NCBI RefSeq assembly: GCF_024713945.1
Contig: NC_134685.1
Location: forward strand, 2,227,001 to 2,291,000
Direction of reading: 5' to 3'
Origin: Dermatophagoides farinae
Lineage: Eukaryota > Arthropoda > Arachnida > Sarcoptiformes > Pyroglyphidae
DNA: 64,000 nucleotides
Shown here: positions 13,901 through 23,436 of the stretch, in pieces
Position numbering within the stretch: position 1 is the stretch's first letter
How the letters are laid out: each line of letters starts with the position of its first letter
Program-made: the position numbers and the translations under genes
Notes under the pieces: generated by a model
What the model saw: the letters and a program-made list of their open reading frames with translations, nothing else
What the model was told of the DNA's origin: nothing
Database searches by the model: none

Positions 13901-16900
13901 TTTTATTATCGGGCACAAAGAAAAATGTTGGCAAAAATTAAGAAATTTTCGGATTTGGTAAGCTACATTGATGAATTATATGAAAATGCGTTACAATATG
14001 ATTACAACAAAATTCGAAAAGATGAAACATCGAAAAAATTTGATCAACCGAAGAAAAATCTTAGTACAGCAGCTATCACAACTGATTGTTGCTATGTCTG
14101 TAACAAAAATCATAAGAACAATTTTGAATGCTTGAAGAATTGTGATGTAAAGACAGTAGCTGATATCATAAAATCAAAAGGTATTTGCTACAGATGTCTA
14201 AAAAAAGGCCATTTTAGTAAAAATTGTCCAATGGTTTCAAAAATTAGCTGTGCAACATGTCATCGTAAACATGTAACAGAGATGCACGATATTGTTAATG
14301 AATTATTTCAGACGAAACCTAAAGAAATTGATAATTCGAAACCATCAACAAGTGAAGAAGCTAATAGTACTGCTGCTATATTTTGTGCTGAACAACCTGA
14401 AAATGTTTTTATAATTTCAGAAGTATCAAAACATGATAATCGACCAATGTATTATGGTTCGTGTAATGGCATTAACAGTCGTATGTTATTGGACAATGGG
14501 TCGAATATTTCTTTAATTGATGAAGATTTAATAATAGGAAATCAAAATAAATCAAATGAAAATTTTACGATTTATTCTTCTTCACCTTTGGGAGGAACGA
14601 CTACAAGCAATCAAAAAATTTTGTTTGGAGTTCGAAGTTTAGAGAAGAATATCGTTATTGAATTATTTCCGGTGAAAATGCATGATAAAAATTTGATTAT
14701 TATTGGTACTGATAATTTGTCCTATTTTTATGAGACACAACCTGAATTTTTGGAAATTCCGACTATTTTTGGTACAATCAGATACAAAGCTAGAAGAGAT
14801 ATAGCTCAAGTTTGTAATTTAAATGCAAGTACCATTCCAATTATTGTTCAATCTAATAACGAAAGTTTTTCTGATGAAAAAACAATTATTGAATCTGAAT
14901 CATTGAAAGAAGAATTTTTATCAAAATCTGATAGAGAATTAGCTGAGCTCGAAGTTAAAAATGATTTAAATATAGATGACGACGAAGTTGAAGATGATAT
15001 TCAAGTTGAGCGAAAAAATGGTGGTCGCTATGAAGCTCGGTTGCCATTTTTATCGGATCTTCGACCTAAATGTAATTTTGAAAAAGCCCTTTCCGTTTTG
15101 AATAAATTATTGAAACGTTTGGATTGCAAAAGTATGAGAAATATTTATGAAAAGCAATTGATGGCATATGTTGAAAATGATCAAGCTATTGAAGTATCCG
15201 ATCCAATTGGTTATTTTCTGCCACATCATCCAGTTTTTCGTGATTCGATTTCTACACCTTTACGTGTAGTGTTTAATGGCTCATTTGGTTTTGAAGCTAT
15301 AAACGAATTATTATGGAAGGGAAATGCTCGTGGTTTAGATGTGTTTGATCATTTGTTACGATTTAGAAAAGGAAAATTTGCGGTAACGGCTGATTTGTCA
15401 AAAGCCTTTTTACAAGTATTGATTCATCCAGATGATCAAAAATATTTGAAATTTTTGTGGAAAAATTCTGATAATGAATTGAAGATATATCAGATGAAGG
15501 TATTGCCTTTCGGATTAGTATCATCTCCAGCCATTTTAACCGCTGTGACTAAAAAGTTGTTATGTGAACAAGATTTAGATCAGATAGCTAACGCTATATA
15601 TATGGACGATATTATTTGGGCAACAGATTCCGAATCCATATTGGTTGATACGGTTAACAAAGTAAAAGATAGTTTTAAAAATGCTGGTTTCGTCATGCAT
15701 AAAGTGCATTCGAATAGTCAAATTTTATCATCAAAATTTGAATCAGAAGATTGTATTGAAACAAAAGTTTTGGGCACAATTTGGAATACCAATAATGATA
15801 AAATTTCGAATGTAATTCCACAAATACAACCGGTTCAAACAAAGAGAGATTTGCTAGCAATTATCGGTAAATTCTTCGATCCATATGGAATTTTTGATCC
15901 TTGGAAATTGAAATTGCGTCTCTTATATCGTACTGTCATAAAAAATGAATGGGATAGTCCAATTTCGAATGAAATTAAAAATCAAATCGATCTGCATTTG
16001 CAAGATGCAAATCAGTTATCGGAATTGAAAATGGATCGTTGTGTACCATCGAATGGCGAAATACACGGATTTTCTGACGCATCAACATCAGCTTATGGAT
16101 ATGTCGTATTTTTGAAAAAAGATGATGAATTCCACTATTTATTCGGAAAATCTAAGTTAGTACCATGTAAATTAAAGACAGTGGTAGAATTAGAATTACT
16201 GGCTATCTACGAACTTGGCAAAATTTTATATCGTATCCATTCTATTTACCAGAATAAAATGACAATCTGGTCAGATTCAAAAATTAATTTGTGTCGTTTT
16301 AATCTATCACCAAATGGACAGAATCGAAAAATTGCTTCTCAATTAATGAAAACTTTGAAAATTATTAATGATTTGAATATATCGATTAGACACATTAATG
16401 GCCATCGTAACCCAGCTGATTTGTTCAGTAGAATCGTAGATACGAAACAATTTTTGAAACTTTTCCGATTTCGTATAAATTCGAATGAATTTGATTTTTC
16501 TGATGCAAATTTGTTTAATGTTTATCGAATTTCTTCAATTGCCATCAAGAATTTCGATTATCAGAATTCAGTTGACGATTTTGAAAAGTTGAAGTCTATG
16601 GATCAAATTATTGATTTCGTGAAAAAATTATTACCAACTGGAAACACTGCTAACGATCGTTGGAATTTGATTCATAGATTAGCCCAATATGGTCACGATT
16701 TGGAAGAAATTAAATTACCATTCATTCCCGGAGAAATTATTACGATAAAAACTCGTGATCCTAATTTTTGCCCGATTTGGATACCTAAACAATCTTGTTT
16801 AACTCAAGCTTTGATTAAAGAACATCATGAATCAACTATGCATGGAGGAATCAGAACAACCATGGCTAGTATCCAATCTACATATCATATACAGAATTTA

Positions 16901-19793
16901 TATCGCCTGGTGAAGAAATATGTTTTTTATTGTGAATTTTGTCGAAAAGAAAAGCGGAAGCCTATAATTCAACCTTTCGCTCCTTTACCATCAACACGAA
17001 CGAATTTTGCGGCACCGTTTGAGGCTATTTGTGTCGATTTCTTTGGTCCTTTACACTATCGTAATAATAAAAAATTCTATGGTTTGATTGTAACATGTTT
17101 GGTTACACGAATGATCAAGATCGAAATTGTTAATTCGATGAATGCCAATGTCACATTGACAGCTCTCAACAACATCTTTCTTCGTTGCGGAACTCCTTTA
17201 GTGATTTATAGTGACAATGGTACCAGTTTCGTCCGTTGTAACAAAGAAATTCAAAAATTTTTTGATCATTTACAAAAAATTAGCGAAGTAGATAATCGTC
17301 GTATCGAATGGAAATTTTCGCCTCCGAATGCTCCGTGGTATAACGGTACTGCAGAACGGTTGATAGCAGTCGTCAAGAGATGTTTACGAACTTTGGACAA
17401 TGAATTTAAATCTATTGAAGATGCGCACAACATGTTTTTGAAAATAGAATCGATTATAAATAATAGACCGATTATCCAGAATGATGAACGTTGGATCTCT
17501 CCTTTTGAATTAGCATATGGTCGTAAACAGGAGCCCCTAATCAAAAATGATCTCGAAATTGGACCAAACAATAATTGGTTGAATCATTTGTCAAATATTC
17601 GTAAAAAATTTGAAAAATTTTGGAAACACCAATACTTAGCTTCTCTAATTCAATCTAATCCTCCATCGCCTACCGATATAAATATAAACGATTTGGTCTT
17701 GGTTCCTTCTGAATTCCGTAAACGAAAAGATTGGCCAATAGCCAAAATTACTGAAGCAATTAAAAGTTCTGATGGTGTTGTTCGAGCAGTGAAAATAAAA
17801 TTTTTGGACAATAACAATGAATTTATCAGACCTACTAATGGTCTCGTCTTATTGAAATCGCCGGGGGAGTGTTAAGAAACGACTGCATAATAGTCATGAT
17901 TGCATTATTACACGTCAACGATATAATCGAACTAAAATTTAATTCTATGTTCTAAAATGTATTTAATATTTCAATGAAAAACTTATTCTAATTGTATTTT
18001 TAGTTTTGGCGATGTAAGCCACTAAATAATAAACTAAACAAATTTATCATTTTACTAAACGTTTACTTTTGTTTGTCTGAATCGTCTAGTAATTTCAGAG
18101 ATAGATTACGTTAACCATTGTTTTTTTTTTTGGATAAAATTTTCAATTGAAAAAAAGCAAGTGGATAATTGCATTTTTTTTAAATCGATTACGCCCAATA
18201 TGATGAAGCCAACAATAAAAAACATTCATACACACAACCAGGTCGATGGATTTGTTTTTTATAGTATTTGTATATTTGTATTTTTGGTCGTTCGATTTGG
18301 TTTTGTTGGTTTGTTTTTTCATTCGGTGAATGATCGGCCAATAATTGATTGATTGAACAAAGGTTCGGTCAAAGGTTTAAATTTTACGGTTATATTTTTT
18401 TACGGTCAAAATTTCAATAATGGTCATTGGTGATTCAATAATTGGTTTGATGGGATTCGATAGTTTTTTTTTTGGCGGTGAAGTAGTATATATGAAAGGA
18501 GAGAAAAAAAGAATAGAAAGAAAAAAGAGAGAGAGAAAAATAAAAATTTCTATATCAGTTTTAACTGGTTTTTTCAAAAACAACAACAAAAAATTCATCA
18601 AAGAAATATTAAGGCCCGGAAATAATCCTGCAATTAGGTTAATGTTAAATACCCACACATCATATACACATAGGAATATAAATTAAAAATCTCATAAACC
18701 AATAAAAAAAAGATTTCAATATATGTTTTTTAAAATTAAAAAAAATTTTCAAAGTACAAAAAAAAAACAACAACAACATACAGTTTGTCGAAGATGAGTT
18801 ATGTTGGAACCACCACGACCAATAATGGCACCTGCATCCTGTATTGCATTTTTTTTAAATAGCCACCAATTTTGGTTCCAAAACCAAATCGATTGAATGA
18901 ATGAATGAATGAATGGGAGTGTATTGACACAACAATAAGAAGAGAAAACCAAAAAACAAAAAAGAAATAAGAATAAAGTAAATTCTTGCTACTACTACTA
19001 CTACCTATTTATCTATTATCAAAAAAAAAAAAAAAAAAAAAAAATGAATGGACACTTACACGACTAGAAACGAGAAAACGAACTTCCATATTAATTAGAT
19101 AATATTATTATTATTATTATCTTGTTTCAATATTGTTGTTGATTTTTGTTGGGCGTTGTTGTTGTTGTTGTTGTTGTTGTTATCAACGTTGACTTTTTGG
19201 TTATGATTATTATTATTATCACTATTACTACTTGTATTTAATAAATTTTTACGAATACGTTTACGTTTTGGACCATCGTCATCATCATCATCATTATCGT
19301 CGTTTTCATTATCAATGGCATCATCATTATAATCATCTTCAATTGATTGATTTTGTTCTTGAATGGATAATGATGCTGATGTTGATGATGACGATGAATT
19401 GATTGATGTACGAGATTTACGTAATAATTGATCAATATTATTATTATTTGTTGAATCAATAGCTATTTGTATATTATTTTCACCACTATTTATTATATTT
19501 GTATCTAAAATTCTGGAATTTTCAATATTTTCAGTAACGTAACGATAACGTTTTTGATTTGAATTATAGATAGAATTTTTTCGTATATCTGCTGCTGCTG
19601 CTGTATTGTTATCGTTTTTCTGTTCTAATGATGACGATGATGATGGTGATAATTCAATCAAGACGTTGCTATTGTTGTTATTGCTTCTAATATCAATAAT
19701 ATTATTGTTGTCAACGTCGCAAAAATGATGGTCGTTGTTGTTATTGTCGTTTTTGGTTGTACAAAAACTTTCATAAGCATCGTCTTCAGACAT
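10914..19793 (-). CDS. HNRNPK: hnRNP K homologue (three KH domains), interrupted in KH1
   Basis: Exons on - in order: 19793-19060 (frame problem, below), 18838-18782, [one missing], 12631-12514, 12444-12226, 12144-11361, 11303-11188 and 11123-10914 (ends AAVSMICNW, stop). The family is a nuclear/cytoplasmic poly(C)-binding regulator of splicing, translation and transcription (Drosophila bancal). KH1 has MEVRFLVSSR plus AGAIIGRGGSNITHLRQT, then ILTIVANVDKIIKIVREIL. KH2 has LIGKGGARITQLRE, then VYSECCPQSTERV and the typical SPIKG-like FPIKGPNQLYNP. KH3 has VVGAIIGRGGNRIKEIR. A Pro/His/Ala-rich linker separates KH2 and KH3. All listed junctions agree in phase except KH1: exon 18782 ends in phase 0 while exon 12631 needs two bases before it, so an exon of length 2 modulo 3 is missing. 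N-terminal frame: ATG 19793 opens a low-complexity frame with an NLS-like PKRKRIRKN that stops at about 19095; the KH1 frame begins at ATG 19089 in another frame. Alternative: a PCBP-type protein, but the SECCPQSTERV block favours hnRNP K. Confidence 0.88.
12514..12631 (-). other. hnRNP K exon with KH1 C-terminal half
   Basis: A 118-bp exon starts after aaaatag and ends before GTTAGT. It encodes ILTIVANVDKIIKIVREIL and a Ser-rich tail, matching beta3 and the last helix of KH1. Its first base completes a codon begun in an upstream exon; with AG or CG supplied, that codon is Arg, as in family members. The upstream partner is not seen. Confidence 0.8.
12842..13085 (+). repeat. 5' LTR of element 1
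   Basis: A 244-bp repeat beginning tgttaagaaacg and ending gattacgtta, possibly extending two bases to a terminal ca at 13087. It is indistinguishable by eye from the copy at 17870-18113. I do not see a convincing TATA box. Confidence 0.93.
13100..17875 (+). CDS. Gag-pol polyprotein of BEL/Pao element 1
   Basis: An unbroken frame of 1591 residues. The first ATG (13100) is only 14 nt after the LTR; a second in-frame ATG at 13142, before KPIPEELKRR, may be the real start. In order: gag-like region (about 1-320); zinc knuckles around 330-400, including CYRCLKKGHFSKNC; aspartic protease with DNGSN at about 465; reverse transcriptase with ADLSKAF (about 764) and catalytic YMDD at 834-837; RNase H with SDAS (about 992), SDSK (about 1058) and NPADLFSR (about 1105); integrase HHCC zinc region (about 1241-1281) and DDE core with VDFFGP (about 1311), SDNGTSF (about 1371) and AERL (about 1418); C-terminal DUF5641-type module (about 1527-1590). 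All catalytic motifs look intact. The stop TAA is supplied by the TGTTAA at the start of the 3' LTR. Confidence 0.95.
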   Translation: MKILFCVTSSFSWTMKPIPEELKRRLFSCRRNVSCLVIRKWDIERTEKLRDELNGLNEELFNLLEDDEDVPEDLISKMSEYNVKLDCYLEMLKNTNTNSTSNQTNHSNGDDDLVNNLSGMSIMNSNNKIKTDQLPNFDGKYVNWNSYKIMIENLLINNMLVSEDLKKSMLLKTVKNEPARMITIFIGQNLPISEIWARICIKYNDPQRAILEIKNELKSIPEIKSENEVDNLKKAKDIVENANLAIDSIQTNAQFYTSNLIQAVANKFYYRAQRKMLAKIKKFSDLVSYIDELYENALQYDYNKIRKDETSKKFDQPKKNLSTAAITTDCCYVCNKNHKNNFECLKNCDVKTVADIIKSKGICYRCLKKGHFSKNCPMVSKISCATCHRKHVTEMHDIVNELFQTKPKEIDNSKPSTSEEANSTAAIFCAEQPENVFIISEVSKHDNRPMYYGSCNGINSRMLLDNGSNISLIDEDLIIGNQNKSNENFTIYSSSPLGGTTTSNQKILFGVRSLEKNIVIELFPVKMHDKNLIIIGTDNLSYFYETQPEFLEIPTIFGTIRYKARRDIAQVCNLNASTIPIIVQSNNESFSDEKTIIESESLKEEFLSKSDRELAELEVKNDLNIDDDEVEDDIQVERKNGGRYEARLPFLSDLRPKCNFEKALSVLNKLLKRLDCKSMRNIYEKQLMAYVENDQAIEVSDPIGYFLPHHPVFRDSISTPLRVVFNGSFGFEAINELLWKGNARGLDVFDHLLRFRKGKFAVTADLSKAFLQVLIHPDDQKYLKFLWKNSDNELKIYQMKVLPFGLVSSPAILTAVTKKLLCEQDLDQIANAIYMDDIIWATDSESILVDTVNKVKDSFKNAGFVMHKVHSNSQILSSKFESEDCIETKVLGTIWNTNNDKISNVIPQIQPVQTKRDLLAIIGKFFDPYGIFDPWKLKLRLLYRTVIKNEWDSPISNEIKNQIDLHLQDANQLSELKMDRCVPSNGEIHGFSDASTSAYGYVVFLKKDDEFHYLFGKSKLVPCKLKTVVELELLAIYELGKILYRIHSIYQNKMTIWSDSKINLCRFNLSPNGQNRKIASQLMKTLKIINDLNISIRHINGHRNPADLFSRIVDTKQFLKLFRFRINSNEFDFSDANLFNVYRISSIAIKNFDYQNSVDDFEKLKSMDQIIDFVKKLLPTGNTANDRWNLIHRLAQYGHDLEEIKLPFIPGEIITIKTRDPNFCPIWIPKQSCLTQALIKEHHESTMHGGIRTTMASIQSTYHIQNLYRLVKKYVFYCEFCRKEKRKPIIQPFAPLPSTRTNFAAPFEAICVDFFGPLHYRNNKKFYGLIVTCLVTRMIKIEIVNSMNANVTLTALNNIFLRCGTPLVIYSDNGTSFVRCNKEIQKFFDHLQKISEVDNRRIEWKFSPPNAPWYNGTAERLIAVVKRCLRTLDNEFKSIEDAHNMFLKIESIINNRPIIQNDERWISPFELAYGRKQEPLIKNDLEIGPNNNWLNHLSNIRKKFEKFWKHQYLASLIQSNPPSPTDININDLVLVPSEFRKRKDWPIAKITEAIKSSDGVVRAVKIKFLDNNNEFIRPTNGLVLLKSPGEC
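17870..18113 (+). repeat. 3' LTR of element 1
   Basis: A copy of the 5' LTR with no visible difference over 244 bp, preceded by a purine tract (gggggag) that probably primes plus-strand synthesis. The gag-pol stop codon overlaps its first bases. The expected terminal ca is absent; host-like accattg follows directly. Confidence 0.93.
18114..18781. other. Intron remnant between element 1 and KH1 exon
   Basis: This should hold hnRNP K intron and possibly the missing KH1 exon. On the minus strand I checked each AG acceptor followed by an open stretch. Candidates near 18630 and 18565 run into stops, and none encodes the expected A-x-V-x-V-P-D ... G-P-E pattern. No gene or repeat beyond GA/CT tracts is visible. 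Confidence 0.6.
18782..18838 (-). other. hnRNP K exon with KH1 GXXG loop
   Basis: A 57-bp exon encodes 19 residues (AGAIIGRGG...LRQT). It is bounded by cag on the acceptor side and gtatgt on the donor side. It carries the RNA-contacting GRGG loop and helix 2 of KH1. The previous exon ends with GTAAGT at 19060 in phase 0, and this one also ends in phase 0. Confidence 0.85.
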
Positions 19794-20389
19794 AATTCAT
19801 ACACAAATACCAAAAAAAAATACAAATAGAAATCTTTTTTTTTCGTTGCTGTTGTTATTCTTGTTGTTCTTGTTGTTGCAGCAGTTCCGAATTTTCTCAA
19901 TCAAATCAATGATTATTTTCTACCACCAAATAGAGATAGATGTTATTGCTTGCAATATTACCAAAGAAATCTGAAATTTGAAACAAAACAAATGAGAAAA
20001 AAAAGGAAAAAAACAATTAGAAATCGATTGCAAGTAATCGTAAACTTAATTAAAATTCTATGAAATTAAAATCATTAAGTAAACTTGATCAAATTAAACA
20101 ATCACATATCAATATCGAATAAATAAAGAAAGTTCCATAATAATAATAATAAAATTCAATTAATGTCCCAACAAAGAATGACATTAACATGGATTTTTCA
20201 TTTCGTTTTTTTTTTCTTCTGATAAGAAAATTCAAAATAAACTTACATTTCATGTGAGAATTGTAAACAAAAAAAAAAAATGTTTTTCGTATTGCGGTTA
20301 TTATGATTATGATTATTTTTCAATCAACAAGATTCTTGGAATAGAATAATAATGATTTTTTGTTTGTTCATTGCAGCCTATGAATTATC

Positions 20390-20425
<36 letters not shown>

Positions 20426-23107
20426 ATCACCTAATGTGATATGATGAACAAACACACGAGCGTGATACATACGGCCGCGTTTGAACTTGAATAATGGTCG
20501 CCTGTCATTTAATTTTCAGTTTTTGCTATTAATTTGATTTGAATTTTTGATTATTAATATTTCTACTATACTATACTATATAAACATATGATTGTGGATG
20601 ATTGGTAAATATAAAATAAAAGGAATTATGGTCATTATTATAATATATATTTCAAAATGATAACAAAATCAACAACATTTTCAAATGTAAATAAACTGAG
20701 TGAAATTGAATGAAAAACAAAACAAAACAAAAAACGAAACAAAAACCACCAGAATCATAATGTTTCAAAGAATTGAATTAAATTCAATATATATCATTAT
20801 ATTGTAGCCATTTGAACAGAGAAAAAAAACCCGATTATTATTGTTACATAATAAAATGAAACAAAATGAAATGTGAAATATCAATTCGGTAGCGATTAGA
20901 TAAATTCTGTACACAGCTTTCCAAAATGTGAAAATAATAATAATAAAATTCTACAAAATAAAATAGTCATATGATTAATGAATGGCGAAAAAAAAAACAC
21001 ACACACACACATACTACTACGCCCAATAAGTAAACAATTAATTTTTATATATATCGTAACGCCCCTATTCATCAATGGATACGCCTTTTGAAGAATTTTT
21101 TTTTACACAGAATTTTTTTTTATTAGTAAAGTTCATATTTTGATGTTTATCTTTGTTTGTAGGTTGGTGTGTGTGTGTGTGTGTGTGTGTGTGAATTGAA
21201 AAAAAAATTAAACCAAAAAATTTTTTTTTCATCAACAACTTCATATATATAAAAAAAACAAGAATTAATATATGATAATACGTTTGGAAATGGAAAAAAA
21301 TCCAGAAAAAAAACCCGCTAGACATATTTAAGGTTGTGAAATAACAAAAAAAACAAATACAAATGAATCAAGAAAAAAAATTCAAATTCAATTTAAAAAA
21401 AAAATTCATATTCATATTCATTTCAATTGAGTTATTTTTTTCATTTCTCTTTTCTTTTGTTTCTCATCATCAACATTTCATCATTTTCAATGGGGAAAAA
21501 AATGATGATGATGATGATGAAAAAAAACAGGATATATTACACAATACACAGAATCAAACACTCAAAGAAATATTTATTCATTCATTCAGTCAAATCAAAT
21601 TCCAGATTCATCATTCACGGTACAAAAACATACAAAAATGATGGAAAATGGAAATATCAACAATGATGATGATGGTGATGAACGATAGAAAGAATGAATG
21701 AATGAAATTTGATACCAAAGAGAATTGTTTACTCACAAAAATTCTATCATTCTATCATCATCATCATCATTACAGAATCATCGACATTATTTGGAAAATT
21801 TGTGTTTGAGACCTAGAGTCAAATTCCATGATGATGATGATACGGTGTGATGATAGAAATGATGAATAAATTATTTCATCGGTTTTTTTTTCTCTACAAA
21901 ATCTTTCTCTTTTCATTTCCTTTCATTCATTCGTTCATTCCAATTCATAAAGCAGCAGCACTGGTTCTGATTCATATATATTGTGACAAATATAGTATTA
22001 CCACCATTGCTATTTGAAATAGAGAAACATACAAATACATCCTATGGATTGAAACAGGCGAAAAAAACCGATAGATCTTTGAAAGGCCAATAATAATAAT
22101 AATAATAGTGTGTAAAGAAAATAAAGAGAACTAAGTAAACAATCAAGAATGAAAGAGAATCTAGAGAATTCATCACCAACACCGCCACCACCATCATCAT
22201 CATCAAAATATCATCGATTCGTTTTTTTTTCTTTTACACAACAGATTGATGAATATATATTCACAACAAGAATTTGATCCAGAATATAATAATAATAGAA
22301 TACAATTGATAGCTAAAACCGGAAACTATTGACAAAAAAAAAAGAAAGTACACAAAACTATTATCTGCCAACAAAATGAATTTCATCCTTATTAGAATGA
22401 AAGAATTTGCACGGAAAAATTCGATTCAGATTCGATTTGAATTCTGAAAACAAACACATGGTAAACACGAACAATAGTGTGCAACATGAATGAATTTGAC
22501 ATTTGTATTTTTTTTTTCGTTTGAAATTTTGCCTTTGGCCTCTGTTCTCTCTATCACTCACTCACTATAAAGAATTGGATTCTAAATGTGACATATAACA
22601 AACATAAAAAAAATTCATCAACAAAATTAAATTGACATGAAATCAAATTCCAAAATCTTATTGGAGTATTCAAAATGAGATAAGAAAAAAAAAAGAAAAG
22701 GAATGAATGAAATGATGATTCAAAATGAAAATATCTATTCATCTGATGATTATCATCATCATCATCATCGTAGAATAAAATCAAGATGATACCTCATGGG
22801 ATATCATTAACTGTCCACTGTGTAATCATATCTAGTTAATAATGAAAAGAAAAAGAAATGGAAAATGGACAAGAATTTTCTTATTTAAGCTTTATACTTA
22901 ATAAGCTCAAAATTAGTGCACTTTGGAATTTTTTGTTGTTGTTGTTGTCGTTGTCTAGCACAAGAATAAGAAGAATGAGAATAGTTGTCTCTCTATAACT
23001 CAAATATAGATGATAATCATTATTAAAATATATGAAAAAAAATACAACAGCCTAAAAAACGTTGTGATTATCGATATAATAATTTTGCTACTTTTTTCAT
23101 CCATTCC
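19794..23107. other. Intergenic region, probable hnRNP K 5' region
   Basis: No coding segment is recognised. It contains a TG run of about 25 bp near 20395, another GT run near 21170, ATC/GAT tracts, and TTCAT-type pentamer repeats. The hnRNP K promoter and 5' UTR exons should lie here, but I cannot place them. Confidence 0.5.
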
Positions 23108-23341
23108 TGTAGCGGAACGTCATATATGAATGAAGATAAAATATAAAAACACATGTATCGAACTTTTGTCAGAGAGTTTTGAGTGTTTGTCATATTAAAT
23201 TATATTGATTTTTTTTTGATTTTTTGAATTTACAAACGATACCAACATATGGTACGTAATCTATTTTTAATCATTGTAATTATAATTTATTATTCAATAA
23301 TTCAATTCCAGAAATAAAGTTTATAAATTGTGAATGTTACA
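23108..23341 (+). repeat. 5' LTR of element 2
   Basis: A 234-bp LTR with canonical TG...CA ends. It contains a TATA-like tataaaaa at 23142-23149 and an AATAAA polyadenylation hexamer near 23313. Between them lies a segment with textbook intron borders (23252-23311), discussed in the findings. Confidence 0.93.
23142..23149 (+). promoter_or_regulatory. TATA box in LTR of element 2
   Basis: The sequence tataaaaa lies about 35 bp into the LTR, suitably placed to start element transcription inside the LTR. The same box recurs in the 3' LTR (28133-28140). Confidence 0.5.
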
Positions 23342-23436
23342 ATTTCTTTTATTTCATATGCTTGCTGAATTGATTTAAATCGAAATTATTGAATTGATCA
23401 TTTGAATTTAAATTTTGGATTTATTGAACCTGAATC

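Larger units (their letters stand above)
12842..18113 (+). mobile_element. BEL/Pao LTR retrotransposon, element 1 (complete)
   Basis: Two 244-bp direct repeats that read as identical flank one 1591-codon gag-pol frame; total length is about 5.27 kb. The order gag, zinc knuckles, protease, reverse transcriptase, RNase H, integrase and C-terminal DUF5641-type domain is typical of BEL/Pao. There is no envelope-like gene. The element lies inside an hnRNP K intron in the opposite orientation. The flanks (acggg on the left, accat on the right) show no target-site duplication. The 5' LTR is followed by ca (giving TG...CA) but the 3' LTR copy is followed directly by ac, as if its last two bases were lost. 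Confidence 0.95.

Noticed and set aside
18590-18640. Minus-strand acceptor cctaattgcag followed by GATTATTTCCGGGCC as the missing KH1 exon
   Set aside because: The acceptor is good, but the phase-0 reading hits a stop after nine codons and no donor follows in time.
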